A stretch of 32,071 nt of DNA, from assembly GCF_023507745.1 (NCBI RefSeq), contig NZ_JALPZO010000128.1, forward strand, positions 1 to 32,071, given 5' to 3'. Numbering within the stretch: position 1 is the stretch's first letter; the number at the start of each line of letters is the position of its first letter. The DNA comes from Vreelandella olivaria (GTDB lineage: Bacteria; Pseudomonadota; Gammaproteobacteria; Pseudomonadales; Halomonadaceae). The notes beneath the pieces are model-generated. The model worked only from the letters and a program-made list of their open reading frames with translations. It did not search any database and was not told where the DNA came from. The position numbers and the translations under genes were made by a program. Shown one piece after another: positions 15,967 through 23,578 of the stretch.

Positions 15967-18638
15967 CGAATGCTTTCCTGAACATAGGGGCGGAACCATG
16001 TGATGTCATTCGTCATTTTGTTTACGAATACAGCTCGGCTCGGTTTTTCAATGCCTTTAAACTTACCAATACCGCCACTCACCAGCGATCCGGCATCGTC
16101 TTCGTTCATACAAAACGCTACTCGTAATTCGAAAGAGGAGAAAAGATCTTTGCAGGTGCTGCCACAGCGCTGCCAACGTTCTACAAACGTAAAAACAAAC
16201 GTCCCCTTCCTAGGGCCATCCTCGGCGATACGCTTTAACAGGTCAGCTGGGGTTGGTGGCTCACCAGGCTTGGGCGATCTAAACGCAGGGGCAGGCTGTA
16301 GCGCTTTCTCGGCATCTAGGCCATCGATAATTAATGCGATGCGGCGATTCCCAATATTGTCTGATATCGCTTGCAATGGCAGCGCGAAAATATCATCGAA
16401 CTCTTTGAAGCGTGCACCGAGCATTTGCGCTGCGGTGGAGAACCCTCCTCCCGGAGAGACCCCACGTGCATTAAAATATACAATTTCGTCAAAGCTGTTT
16501 GCGAAAGCAAAGCTAGAAAGCATAGTAGCCAGGAGGCCATCGTGAATGTGATCGTTGTAGCCGCTAAATAGAATATTAAACGCGGATCGACGAGTAAGTG
16601 GCACCGACAACGGGCTTGCATCGAATGCAAGGCTTTCGCCCAAAAGAAGTGCTTCTTCGTGCGCAAAAGCTGCCTGGTATTCAGAGTGAGACGGCATCTG
16701 AGGAAGGGATGCTCCGCTAAAGACTTTCGTTTTGGGGGCCGCCCCAGAAAGACGAGAACGCCCTATCAGCTTCATGAGCAAATCGCGCCGATGTTCACTT
16801 TCTCCGGCGAATGGAATCATGAACTTCACATTGCCAGATTTGGCACCGTTGGCATTGTTGATGATGCCTTCAGGTGGGCTTCGCAGGTCAGCGGCTGCCC
16901 AGTTACCACTTCCGAGGATCATCGCGGAATCTTCCTGCCCACAAGCCAGTGCAATACGGCATCCCAGCTGGGTGATGATGCTTCCGAGGGACTGTGCGTT
17001 GATGCCTTTAAGAGTCTGAGTAGCCAGAAGGATGTGAATGCCGAAGGAACGCCCTTGTTTCAGGAGCTTCGAGAGCAGCTGCTCGGCGGCTTCTGCAACC
17101 TGGCGACCTTCTGAAAACAATATCTGGAATTCATCTATGACCAACAGGACGCGGGGCAACCGTACTCCGCTTGATTTTCGGTATTCGGCGAAATTGTTGA
17201 CATTTTCGGACTTGAACAAGCGGGCACGTATTTCCAGTTCACCTACAAGATGCCGCAGCACAGTGACGCCATACTCAGGATCACTTTCCGTAGCGACAAG
17301 GCGGGCATGCGGGACTGGCGGGGTTGCGTAAACATTGAACTCCGTCGACTCCTTGTAATCCAGCAGATAAAGATCAAGCTCTTCGGGCGAATATTTCTCG
17401 CATAGCGTGTGAATCAAAACATGGAGTAGATTGGATTTACCCGAGCCCGTCTTCCCCGCAAGTAGCGCATGATGCTCGGAATCCGTCGCGCCTAGTCTCA
17501 GGCTGGCGAAGTCGCCAGCGGGGGTCCAGCCAATGGGAATATCAAAGCCACCAAGGGTCGTTTCTCCATTAACGAAACCTGCCCAGAGATCAGGCATTGT
17601 TTTCTTGAAGCGCGTATTAGCAACACAATCTTCAACGAGCCTTGCCATAAAGCGATCCAGCACATCAGGTCGCGGCCATTGCTCCGGCTGATATGTGAAT
17701 GACAGATCGCCAGTCCCGGCACTTTGCAACAGCTCATCCAGTTGTGTGGTCGAATTTTTTAGCGTGGCGCTGAACTTTTCGTATCGTCTGTCTTCCATGC
17801 GCTGCCCATCAATAGAAATGATAGGCAACACACCGCAACGTGGGCCGTTCTCGCAAATGCGCCCAAGGAACCAGAGAGATTTGTCCGATAGCTGCTCTGG
17901 AATATCAAAAAGCAGCACTACTCTGTAAGGCAACGGTGCTTCAGGGTTGATCGCATTGTATTCCGACCAGTTGAATGCCTTTTCAGTGAACCTCTGCTGG
18001 ATCATCTCCTCAATTTCGTCCGTCAGCTTGCCAAGCCCAGCCTCTATTTCGTCCGACCGAGTGAGAACATGACCTTGCGGCACCAATTGCTCAACCTTCA
18101 GTAATGGCAGGAACGGCTCGACCGCTTGTCCCTGCTGTAGTGGGTCAATCAGCGTCAACTCCACTTGACCGGGTGGCAAAGCCGACAGCAACCGTAATAA
18201 GAGACAATGTGCGAGCCGCTTTTGCTCTGCATCGCTTTGCGGCATAAAAAGAGCGCTGGAGAAAGGAAATGAGATGACCTTAGGAACATGCAAAGAGAGC
18301 TGGCCGAAAGAGACCTGCTGCGAGCCAACCACAAGACCTGCTGGAATTTCCGATGCCAGCAAAGGTTTATCTACACCAAAATCTACCAAAGCGGGCTGAC
18401 GCTGTCTTAGCTGTGAACTTGCCTGCGCTATCGCAGTTGCGTGTTTTTCCCATTCTTTGGCAAAGCCTGCCTGCCAATTCGATTTTCTGACTCTCAGATT
18501 ACGCTCCTGATCCTCGCTTAATGCTTTTTTAGTGGCGTTGAATTCGCGGTCGATGCGCGCCAAACCTTCTTGATAGTCCGCTATTACCTTGTGTAGTTTG
18601 GCAATCACATCTTGAAAATCTCTCGCGCTTGCCTTCAT
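15963..18638 (-). CDS. FtsK/EccC-like multi-module ATPase (891 aa)
   Basis: An N-terminal coiled coil (about 1-85) is followed by three ATPase-like modules, the order found in EccC of type VII secretion. Module 1 (about 110-340) has a Walker B-like strand (RVVLLFDIPEQ) but no Walker A. Module 2 has an intact Walker A LLAGKTGSGKSN (392-403) and Walker B VLLVIDEFQ (497-505) plus LATQ, the FtsK/SpoIIIE/HerA pattern. Module 3 (about 655-885) has a degenerate loop and a Walker B-like RIALIIDGLD. Unlike EccC there is no transmembrane segment, so the protein is probably cytoplasmic and could move DNA or protein. A WXG100-like gene lies four genes upstream. I chose the ATG at 18638 because it forms an ATGA overlap with the preceding stop; a GTG three codons earlier is possible. 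Confidence 0.82.
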   Translation of the reverse strand: MKASARDFQDVIAKLHKVIADYQEGLARIDREFNATKKALSEDQERNLRVRKSNWQAGFAKEWEKHATAIAQASSQLRQRQPALVDFGVDKPLLASEIPAGLVVGSQQVSFGQLSLHVPKVISFPFSSALFMPQSDAEQKRLAHCLLLRLLSALPPGQVELTLIDPLQQGQAVEPFLPLLKVEQLVPQGHVLTRSDEIEAGLGKLTDEIEEMIQQRFTEKAFNWSEYNAINPEAPLPYRVVLLFDIPEQLSDKSLWFLGRICENGPRCGVLPIISIDGQRMEDRRYEKFSATLKNSTTQLDELLQSAGTGDLSFTYQPEQWPRPDVLDRFMARLVEDCVANTRFKKTMPDLWAGFVNGETTLGGFDIPIGWTPAGDFASLRLGATDSEHHALLAGKTGSGKSNLLHVLIHTLCEKYSPEELDLYLLDYKESTEFNVYATPPVPHARLVATESDPEYGVTVLRHLVGELEIRARLFKSENVNNFAEYRKSSGVRLPRVLLVIDEFQILFSEGRQVAEAAEQLLSKLLKQGRSFGIHILLATQTLKGINAQSLGSIITQLGCRIALACGQEDSAMILGSGNWAAADLRSPPEGIINNANGAKSGNVKFMIPFAGESEHRRDLLMKLIGRSRLSGAAPKTKVFSGASLPQMPSHSEYQAAFAHEEALLLGESLAFDASPLSVPLTRRSAFNILFSGYNDHIHDGLLATMLSSFAFANSFDEIVYFNARGVSPGGGFSTAAQMLGARFKEFDDIFALPLQAISDNIGNRRIALIIDGLDAEKALQPAPAFRSPKPGEPPTPADLLKRIAEDGPRKGTFVFTFVERWQRCGSTCKDLFSSFELRVAFCMNEDDAGSLVSGGIGKFKGIEKPSRAVFVNKMTNDITWFRPYVQESIR

Positions 18639-18865
18639 CGAGTCCACCCGCTGTCTTCGAACTGGAGAGCTCGCGCGTCATTCAAGGTGCGATCAATGTC
18701 GAACGTTTTCTGCTGGAAATCAGCATTGAAAATGCGAAGCGAATCAACCTCCTTGAGGATCGGATCAAGTACATCGTCAACAATGGATGCGCCGAAAGTA
18801 TCACGCACTCCCTCGCGGAAGCTTCCAGCACACATTGCAGCCATTCCAAAGACCTCATCAAACAT
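18635..18865 (-). CDS. Small conserved-context protein (76 aa), unknown
   Basis: I do not recognise a family. The chain is mixed, with an Ala/Met-rich N-terminus (MFDEVFGMAAMCAG) and an acidic amphipathic helix after it. The ATG at 18865 is preferred because a strong GGGGAGG site lies 6 bases before it; the ATG at 18871 abuts that site and the longer frame from 18913 has no such support. It overlaps the 114-aa gene by 8 bases and the FtsK-like gene by ATGA. Being wedged between them suggests a small subunit or adaptor of the FtsK-like ATPase (inference). Confidence 0.6.
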   Translation of the reverse strand: MFDEVFGMAAMCAGSFREGVRDTFGASIVDDVLDPILKEVDSLRIFNADFQQKTFDIDRTLNDARALQFEDSGWTR

Positions 18866-19202
18866 TGACATCCTCCCCTTCCATATCACCGTCAATTGGA
18901 AGTTCGAGAACATAGTCGCTAGCTACTGAGATTATGGGAAATAAGGGGGCACAAATAGTGCTAGGCACTAAGTAGTTGGATTCGAACTCAGGGTTCTTGG
19001 CCCTGATTTCGTCTACGAATGCGCGCCACTCTCCCTCGGACAACTCAATCGATCTGCAATCAACTGTTAGCTCCAAGAGGCGTGCGGTGGCCGTATCCAC
19101 GCCATCCATATCTCCCGCATTGACTGCACGTTGGAGGACGTCAACTTCAGCTCGTACTCGCGGCAGAAGCTCTGGGCTTACAACGGCGAAACGTATTCTC
19201 AT
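18858..19202 (-). CDS. Small hypothetical protein (114 aa)
   Basis: No family recognised. The first about 75 residues are predicted helical (LPRVRAEVDVLQRAVNA, then ELSEGEWRAFVDEIRA), the last 40 hydrophobic and acidic, with no clear membrane segment. The ATG at 19202 forms an ATGA overlap with the upstream nuclease-like gene. In polymorphic-toxin loci a small gene directly after the toxin often encodes its immunity protein, and this position would suit that role, but there is no sequence evidence for it. Confidence 0.6.
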   Translation of the reverse strand: MRIRFAVVSPELLPRVRAEVDVLQRAVNAGDMDGVDTATARLLELTVDCRSIELSEGEWRAFVDEIRAKNPEFESNYLVPSTICAPLFPIISVASDYVLELPIDGDMEGEDVNV

Positions 19203-20509
19203 GACCGCGCCTCCTCGTTTTGTTGGATGAAATTAAGACAAGACTGATCTATTTTATTTTTCCTTGGTAGCATTCCTACCATTGGTGAGCCAGCTTCGCG
19301 CAGGGCATCGCGCAGTTCTTTCTGTTTTTCTTTTGACAAATCGTGGATGTCTCGCGAGCAAAGAGTGCATTGCGCATCTGCTTGCTTGTGTCCTTCGGCC
19401 TGGAAAATCATGTGATTTTTCTGCGAATAGAGGTATTCCGCCTTGCCGCATTTCACTTCGAATGCCATCGAGCCTCCCACAGGCGCCCCCATGCCGTCGC
19501 CACGACCCAGAATGACCGGAACCCGCAAGTCGGTGACCAGTAAATCTGTTTTTGTGTAGCGTCCGTTGTCGCCAACAAAGGTTCGCCCTTGCGTCTCGAT
19601 ACGGCCGCCAAGTGGCGCAAGTGCATGCCGAACCACTTGCTCCCCGAATTCACCACTCAGGTGTATACGTGCCTTACGTGCGACGATGTTTCGCTCTGCA
19701 TCACCCTTGGCGGCTGCCCACTGGTTCCGATACCCATCCACCTGCATGCGATACCCTGGATTACAGTCGTAAAGATATTCCTGCAAAAATCGTCTCTGCT
19801 CTGACGGAAGATTCATGCGGTCTCGCAACATATCTGGGGTCACGGGACGACCAACTTTAACTGGATCCCATTTCAACCAAGCATAGAATTGCGCCGCGGG
19901 TGGATTTGTTGCGAGATAGGCGTCCAGTGCCCCTTGCGCGGAACACAGGCGCGCGGTGCCGAGTTCAATCGATTGATCGACAGTTGCCAAGCGTGTACTG
20001 CATTCGTGTTGGGTCTGCTCCAGGGTATGTTCCGCTATCGCCTGTGCCTGCTTCGCAAGATCCACACGCTGCTCCATGGATATGCGATCCCCTGCGGCCA
20101 CCTCAAGCTCTGCTCTTGCTTGCTCAATCATGCCATGAGCCTGCTCAACAGCGGCTTCCGCTTCGGCAACAGCAGAGTAGTCCCCAGAGCAGTCCGGGCA
20201 ACGCTCATCGTCATCGTACGGCTGAGCAAGGCAAGAAGATAACGAAGATTGGGCAGAAGAAAGTGAGTTTTGACTGCTATCGAGCGTGCACTCAGCGAGG
20301 TCAATATTTTGCTTTGCAATTTGCTCCTTCTGAATGGCGCTTTCCAACATGCTTGCGCTGTTCTGCACCTCTTCGCGAACCTCTGCGTATTTCTTCGCCG
20401 CAACGGCAACTTGTTCGCGGCAAGCGGCCTCTAGTACCTCGCGCACTGACTGTAGCCCGCGCACGAGGTCTTCCAGATTCTCCACTTGCCCAATAGAAAC
20501 TTGTGCCAT
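19199..20509 (-). CDS. Coiled-coil, zinc-ribbon and PD-(D/E)xK nuclease-like protein (436 aa)
   Basis: Residues about 8-195 are coiled coil, interrupted by a short insert with CPDC (104-107) and a Cys at 93 that may bind zinc. The C-terminal domain fits a PD-(D/E)xK nuclease: GEFGEQVV (286-293), YTKTDLLVTD (318-327, D322), FEVKCGKAEY (350-359, E351 and K353), then a conserved Q/H segment and CTLC (381-384). The lysine-containing E-x-K and the long N-terminal coiled coil give a layout like LXG/WXG-linked polymorphic toxins. The ATG at 20509 is chosen: it follows the WXG100-like stop by 16 bases and starts the recognisable protein, while the longer frame (to 20644) runs through that gene with low-complexity sequence. 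Likely an effector nuclease of the system (inference). Confidence 0.65.
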   Translation of the reverse strand: MAQVSIGQVENLEDLVRGLQSVREVLEAACREQVAVAAKKYAEVREEVQNSASMLESAIQKEQIAKQNIDLAECTLDSSQNSLSSAQSSLSSCLAQPYDDDERCPDCSGDYSAVAEAEAAVEQAHGMIEQARAELEVAAGDRISMEQRVDLAKQAQAIAEHTLEQTQHECSTRLATVDQSIELGTARLCSAQGALDAYLATNPPAAQFYAWLKWDPVKVGRPVTPDMLRDRMNLPSEQRRFLQEYLYDCNPGYRMQVDGYRNQWAAAKGDAERNIVARKARIHLSGEFGEQVVRHALAPLGGRIETQGRTFVGDNGRYTKTDLLVTDLRVPVILGRGDGMGAPVGGSMAFEVKCGKAEYLYSQKNHMIFQAEGHKQADAQCTLCSRDIHDLSKEKQKELRDALREAGSPMVGMLPRKNKIDQSCLNFIQQNEEARS

Positions 20510-20525
20510 TGCGATCTCTGCGCCC

Positions 20526-20795
20526 TTAGCTTTGTAAGTAATCTCGTAGCCGCGACGCGAGCGCTGCCAGATACGGAACCTGCTCAGATGCGCTGCCGTT
20601 GAACTGCTGCAACTGCTGGACGAGCGCGTTGTATTCCTCTTCAAATTGCGCCCGCTTTTCGTCTTGCCACGTATCTCCGAGCGAAGCGAAGGCTCCGTTA
20701 AGGTTACCTACAGCATCGTTGAGCGAATCAATAAACTGTTGCAACGAATACGCGAAGCGCTCTAGCTCTTCTGGGTCGCCGATTGCTTGTGCCAT
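20526..20795 (-). CDS. WXG100-like helical protein (89 aa)
   Basis: The length, the two predicted helices and the turn with W43 (LGDTWQDEKRAQFEEEY in the middle) match ESAT-6/WXG100 proteins, although the turn reads W-Q-D rather than W-x-G. Such proteins form helical-hairpin dimers and are recognised by EccC-type ATPases in type VII secretion. The start is the ATG at 20795, which shares its A with the TAA of the TerY-like gene (TAATG) and has GGAGGG 8 bases before it; a TTG two codons upstream is less likely. The C-terminus (YLAALASRLRDYLQS) lacks an obvious YxxxD/E export signal. An EccC-like ATPase and a nuclease-like protein are encoded next in the same operon. Confidence 0.7.
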   Translation of the reverse strand: MAQAIGDPEELERFAYSLQQFIDSLNDAVGNLNGAFASLGDTWQDEKRAQFEEEYNALVQQLQQFNGSASEQVPYLAALASRLRDYLQS

Positions 20796-21529
20796 TACCA
20801 ATACCCTCCATCTTCTGCCGAAGAACCCTGTGTCACAGATTGATGTTTATCCTGGCGGGCTTCGATCGTGGCGGGCTGGATCGCCATGGTGCTCGCTTCA
20901 GGCACGATATTTGGCGTCACCGACATTGTCCGCGCGGTCACCGTCATGGTCACAAATTTGAAGAAATCGCGAAGCTGCTTTGCGTTCTCTGCATAAAAAA
21001 GCGGATGAGAAGTGCCTTTGATAAATGTTCCAAGTACGGTCTCATCGGCATCTGCACCAATAGCCATTGCCATGCGATCGCATTTTGCAGAGCGGCCGTC
21101 ACTGATGAACGCATACAGAGGCTTTTTCCACTCATCATTTGGGCCCCCATCAGATACCAATACGACAGTTGGACGATAAGCACGCGAAGGAACGACATCT
21201 TTGTCTTCAATCATCGCTTTGGCCATTTGCAAAGCCGTGCCAAGCGGAGTCATACCTCCGGCAGAAAGATCCTGCCATTGAATGGCGCTGGCGCTGGCAA
21301 GCGGCTGATGCAGGATTACTTGAGAACCGAAAGTGATTATCGCGACATGGATCTCGGTTTCGCCATTCTCGGTATCGCTGAATGTGCTCAACATATCGCG
21401 AGCAGCATCATTCAAATTCTTAATTTTTTCTCCGCCCATGCTGCCGCTGACATCAAGCAGCAGAATTACTGGGAGCGGTTTGGCTTTTGGCGCTGTGAAT
21501 TTCGACGGGTCAAACGGTGTGTTGCTCAT
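20795..21529 (-). CDS. terY: TerY-like vWA-domain protein (244 aa)
   Basis: This is a full-length TerY-type von Willebrand A domain: MIDAS DVSGSM (26-31), the threonine in GGMTPLGTAL (91-100) and LVSDGGPNDEW (124-134, D127). It is cytoplasmic, with a short unstructured C-terminal tail after about 205. TerY proteins bind metal and partner with a PP2C phosphatase and a kinase in the TerY-P triad; both are encoded about 7 kb downstream. This is the first gene of the operon. Its ATG follows an AAGGTGA site, and a 29-codon ORF ends 35 bases upstream. The two vWA genes of the operon differ in length and sequence and are unlikely to be a recent duplication. The symbol denotes family resemblance, not proven tellurite resistance. 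Confidence 0.85.
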   Translation of the reverse strand: MSNTPFDPSKFTAPKAKPLPVILLLDVSGSMGGEKIKNLNDAARDMLSTFSDTENGETEIHVAIITFGSQVILHQPLASASAIQWQDLSAGGMTPLGTALQMAKAMIEDKDVVPSRAYRPTVVLVSDGGPNDEWKKPLYAFISDGRSAKCDRMAMAIGADADETVLGTFIKGTSHPLFYAENAKQLRDFFKFVTMTVTARTMSVTPNIVPEASTMAIQPATIEARQDKHQSVTQGSSAEDGGYW

Positions 21530-21564
21530 AGACAGGTCACCTTGAAAGTTAAAGATATGAGTTC

Positions 21565-21654
21565 CTAGACGCGCGTGATGAGGTCTGTGCTACGTAGGTT
21601 CCATTCGCAATCACGAATAACCACACGAGCCCCCGGGGCGAAAAGAGCTGACAT
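21565..21654 (-). pseudogene. 29-codon leader ORF, relic of a helicase-gene start
   Basis: ATG at 21654, AAGGGA site about 6 bases before it, TAG at 21565-21567. The peptide contains FAPGARVVIRDCEWNLR, which I recognise as the kind of N-terminus carried by SNF2-type helicases in defence islands (DrmD-like). The similarity stops abruptly at the stop codon. It therefore looks like the translation start, and probably the promoter, of a lost defence gene now leading into the TerY operon. It may still be translated as a leader. Confidence 0.5.
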
Positions 21655-21763
21655 GCCTGTTCCCTTGTTTCAACCAAAGGCTAGTCAAGAATGTCAGAAG
21701 GGTAAGCGAGAGTTCCGACATTCTGTGTCGCATTATGTCTGTCATGCTAAATGGTGAAGAAGT

Positions 21764-21794
21764 ATTAATATTAATGAGGTTAGCACTATGCTAA
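21764..21794. promoter_or_regulatory. Dyad-symmetric elements upstream of the TerY operon
   Basis: A perfect 15-bp interrupted palindrome, TTAGCACTATGCTAA (21780-21794), and a 12-bp AT-rich palindrome, ATTAATATTAAT (21764-21775), lie about 240 bases before the TerY-like start. A further TGCTAA half-site occurs at 21745-21750. This pattern suits a repressor operator near the operon promoter. On the minus strand a CATAAT box (about 21732-21737) could serve as -10, but the spacing to a -35 is poor, so I do not assign a promoter. Confidence 0.35.
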
Positions 21795-21847
21795 ACGAAG
21801 AAATAGATAGCATTACAAATACTTTACTAAGGCCTTAGTGTTAGCCA

Positions 21848-23144
21848 TTACCAAAGTTTCTTTGTCAATGCCAGCCCATATCGCTTATACCCGTTTATAG
21901 AAAAACGCTCTCGCTGAAAGAGCTTGATGATAAGCAGCTCTTTCCAGCTTGTGGTGTAGTGCGGGGCGCGATGCTCTGAACGTAGTGACCAAGCACTGCC
22001 TGTCCGAGGTAAACCTAGCTGCACGGTGCCCCGCCCTAGTTCACGATTCAGCTTATCGACTGTCGCCATCAGCTGTTCACTACGCTTGGCTTCAGCCTCG
22101 GTTTGCGGCGTTTCGGTGAGCGTAAGCTGACGATTCATTTTGGGTGAAAGATCCAGCAGCATTACCCCTACCTTGTGATAACCAAACCCTTTACGATATA
22201 GCTTTATTAGCCCCTGAATGGTCGCAGCGACGAGCTCACGACAGTCATCGGTAAATCGCTCAAGCGTTACTACTGTGCGATGATTATATTGGGGCAAATC
22301 GGTACGGAAATGATTAGTGCGTATGAATACCATCACGGCACTAGTGATGCTGCCCTTCTTACGTAACTTCTCCCCCGCACGAGAAGCATGTGTTCGAATA
22401 GCTTCACGAAGATCATCGGGACTGTAGGTTAGCCGTCCAAAACTGCGGGAAACCATGATTTGCTTTTTAGGCAAGCGCATATCATCAAGCTCTATCGCGG
22501 CTAGGCCACGTAACTTCCATACAATACGCTCTTGTACCATTGAGAATCCCTTGCAAATATGTTTTGGGTGGGCTTCTCGTAGCTCCCAAGCGGTCTTAAT
22601 GCCTAGTATGTTTAAGCGCTCGCCCGTGCGGCGAGCGACACCCGAGCTCAGTGACCGGCAAACGTTACAGAAGGGCTTTTGTGGCTGGGACTTTTTTCGC
22701 AGCGTGATTAAACATTTTTACTAAGACTCGGGTTGGTGCGAACCCGATTGAGACGGGAATGCCCGTCCATTGGCGCACCGTGGTACGCATGCGTTGACCA
22801 CACTCAACCAAATTGTCGGGATCAAACCCCTGAAAACCCATAAACCTTTCGTCGAGTAAATTTCAATGTCCAGAGAAAACTCGCTAAGAACCTGGGTAAC
22901 GCGTTTGCTCATATCGCCAAGTGCATAGTTGCTGAAAAGCAGTACGGCTTGCCGACACGACGGGGGGGGGGGAACAAATGCATGACAGCCCCCATTTCAA
23001 CACCCAGGGCTTTTAACTCATTACTCCGGGCGACGACTCAACCATCATTATTTGACAGAATGCCTACCGACTGCCCTTCCAGTGCTAGGGTAAATACTCC
23101 CTCTCAGTTGACATAAAAATTATACAGTCAACGAGCGCAATCAC
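21848..23144 (-). pseudogene. umuC: Decayed umuC-like gene (Y-family DNA polymerase V subunit)
   Basis: The C-terminal 230 residues are still one open frame (21848-22540), with MVSRSFGR and LMATVDKLNRELGRGTVQ-type UmuC motifs and the HRAPHYTTSWKEL tail. Further upstream the reading frame can be followed through shifted pieces: ERLNILGIKTAWEL, APTRVLVKM, DMSKRVTQVLSEFS, GILSNNDG, and finally IALVDC near a GTG at 23144. At least three frameshifts and in-frame stops are visible, including near 22645-22655 and a run of 11 G at 22962-22972. The full span matches a UmuC of about 430 residues, so nothing large was lost; the gene simply decayed. UmuC performs error-prone translesion synthesis. No umuD is present upstream, where an IS relic begins. 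The C-terminal 230 residues could be expressed alone but would lack the catalytic palm. Confidence 0.85.
22962..22972. repeat. Run of 11 G in the umuC relic
   Basis: An uninterrupted stretch of 11 guanines on the plus strand, inside the decayed umuC frame. Such runs are prone to slippage and to assembly error, and this one coincides with a break in the reading frame. Confidence 0.9.
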
Positions 23145-23155
23145 CGCAGTGTCGA

Positions 23156-23190
23156 CGTCACCCTCTGATTGAGTACCGATGCACTTTAGA
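23156..23190 (+). mobile_element. Left-end-like segment of IS3-family relic
   Basis: CGTCACCCT, CTGATTGAGTA and CACTTTAGA in order, matching the inverted segment at 224-257. It lies 23 bases before the orfA start at 23214 and abuts the umuC relic's first codon, as expected if the element inserted just upstream of umuC. Confidence 0.45.
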
Positions 23191-23213
23191 GTTCGATCCT
23201 ATGGGTAAGGAGA

Positions 23214-23578
23214 TTGGACATGAAGAAGCGTTTGTGTGAAGAAAAGATCATTGGCTTCCTGGGCGAAGCCGAAGCGGGACTGGACATTAAGGAGCTATAC
23301 CGTCGGCACGGATTCTCTGAAGCCAGTTACTATCAATGGCGCAGCAAGTTTAGCGGCATGAGTGTATCCGATGCCAAGCGACTCAAAGAAGTCGAAACGG
23401 ACGCTTGAAAAAGCTGCTCGCGGAGTCGCTACTAGAGATGGAGGTCTCTCGCGAGGCCCTGAGAAAAAAGTGGTGAGTGCCCCCGCACGCCGAGACGTGG
23501 TTCGCTTTATGGTGTCACGTGGCCCAAGTGAGTACCGAGCACTACGTGTCATACGTGTGAGTGCCATATCAAGCTTTC
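23214..23578 (+). pseudogene. IS3-family element relic: orfA and start of orfB
   Basis: OrfA begins at ATG 23214 behind a strong AAGGAGA site (MKKRLCEEKIIGFL, then an HTH with FSEASYYQWRSKF). It runs into a premature stop near 23406 through a small deletion; the original frame resumes as LKKLLAESLLEMEVSREALR-like sequence ending in TGGTGA at 23471-23476. OrfB would start at the overlapping GTG (23473), with SAPARRDVVRFMVSRG. Similarity ends around 23578, so most of orfB with the catalytic DDE triad is gone. The element cannot transpose by itself. Confidence 0.75.

Noticed and set aside
18635..18913. Longer 92-aa start for the small gene before the FtsK-like ATPase
   Set aside because: The extra 16 residues overlap the previous gene and have no ribosome site; ATG at 18865 has a strong one at good spacing.
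19199..20644. Longer 481-aa start for the nuclease-like protein
   Set aside because: The added 45 residues are Ser/Arg-rich shadow sequence across the WXG100-like gene.
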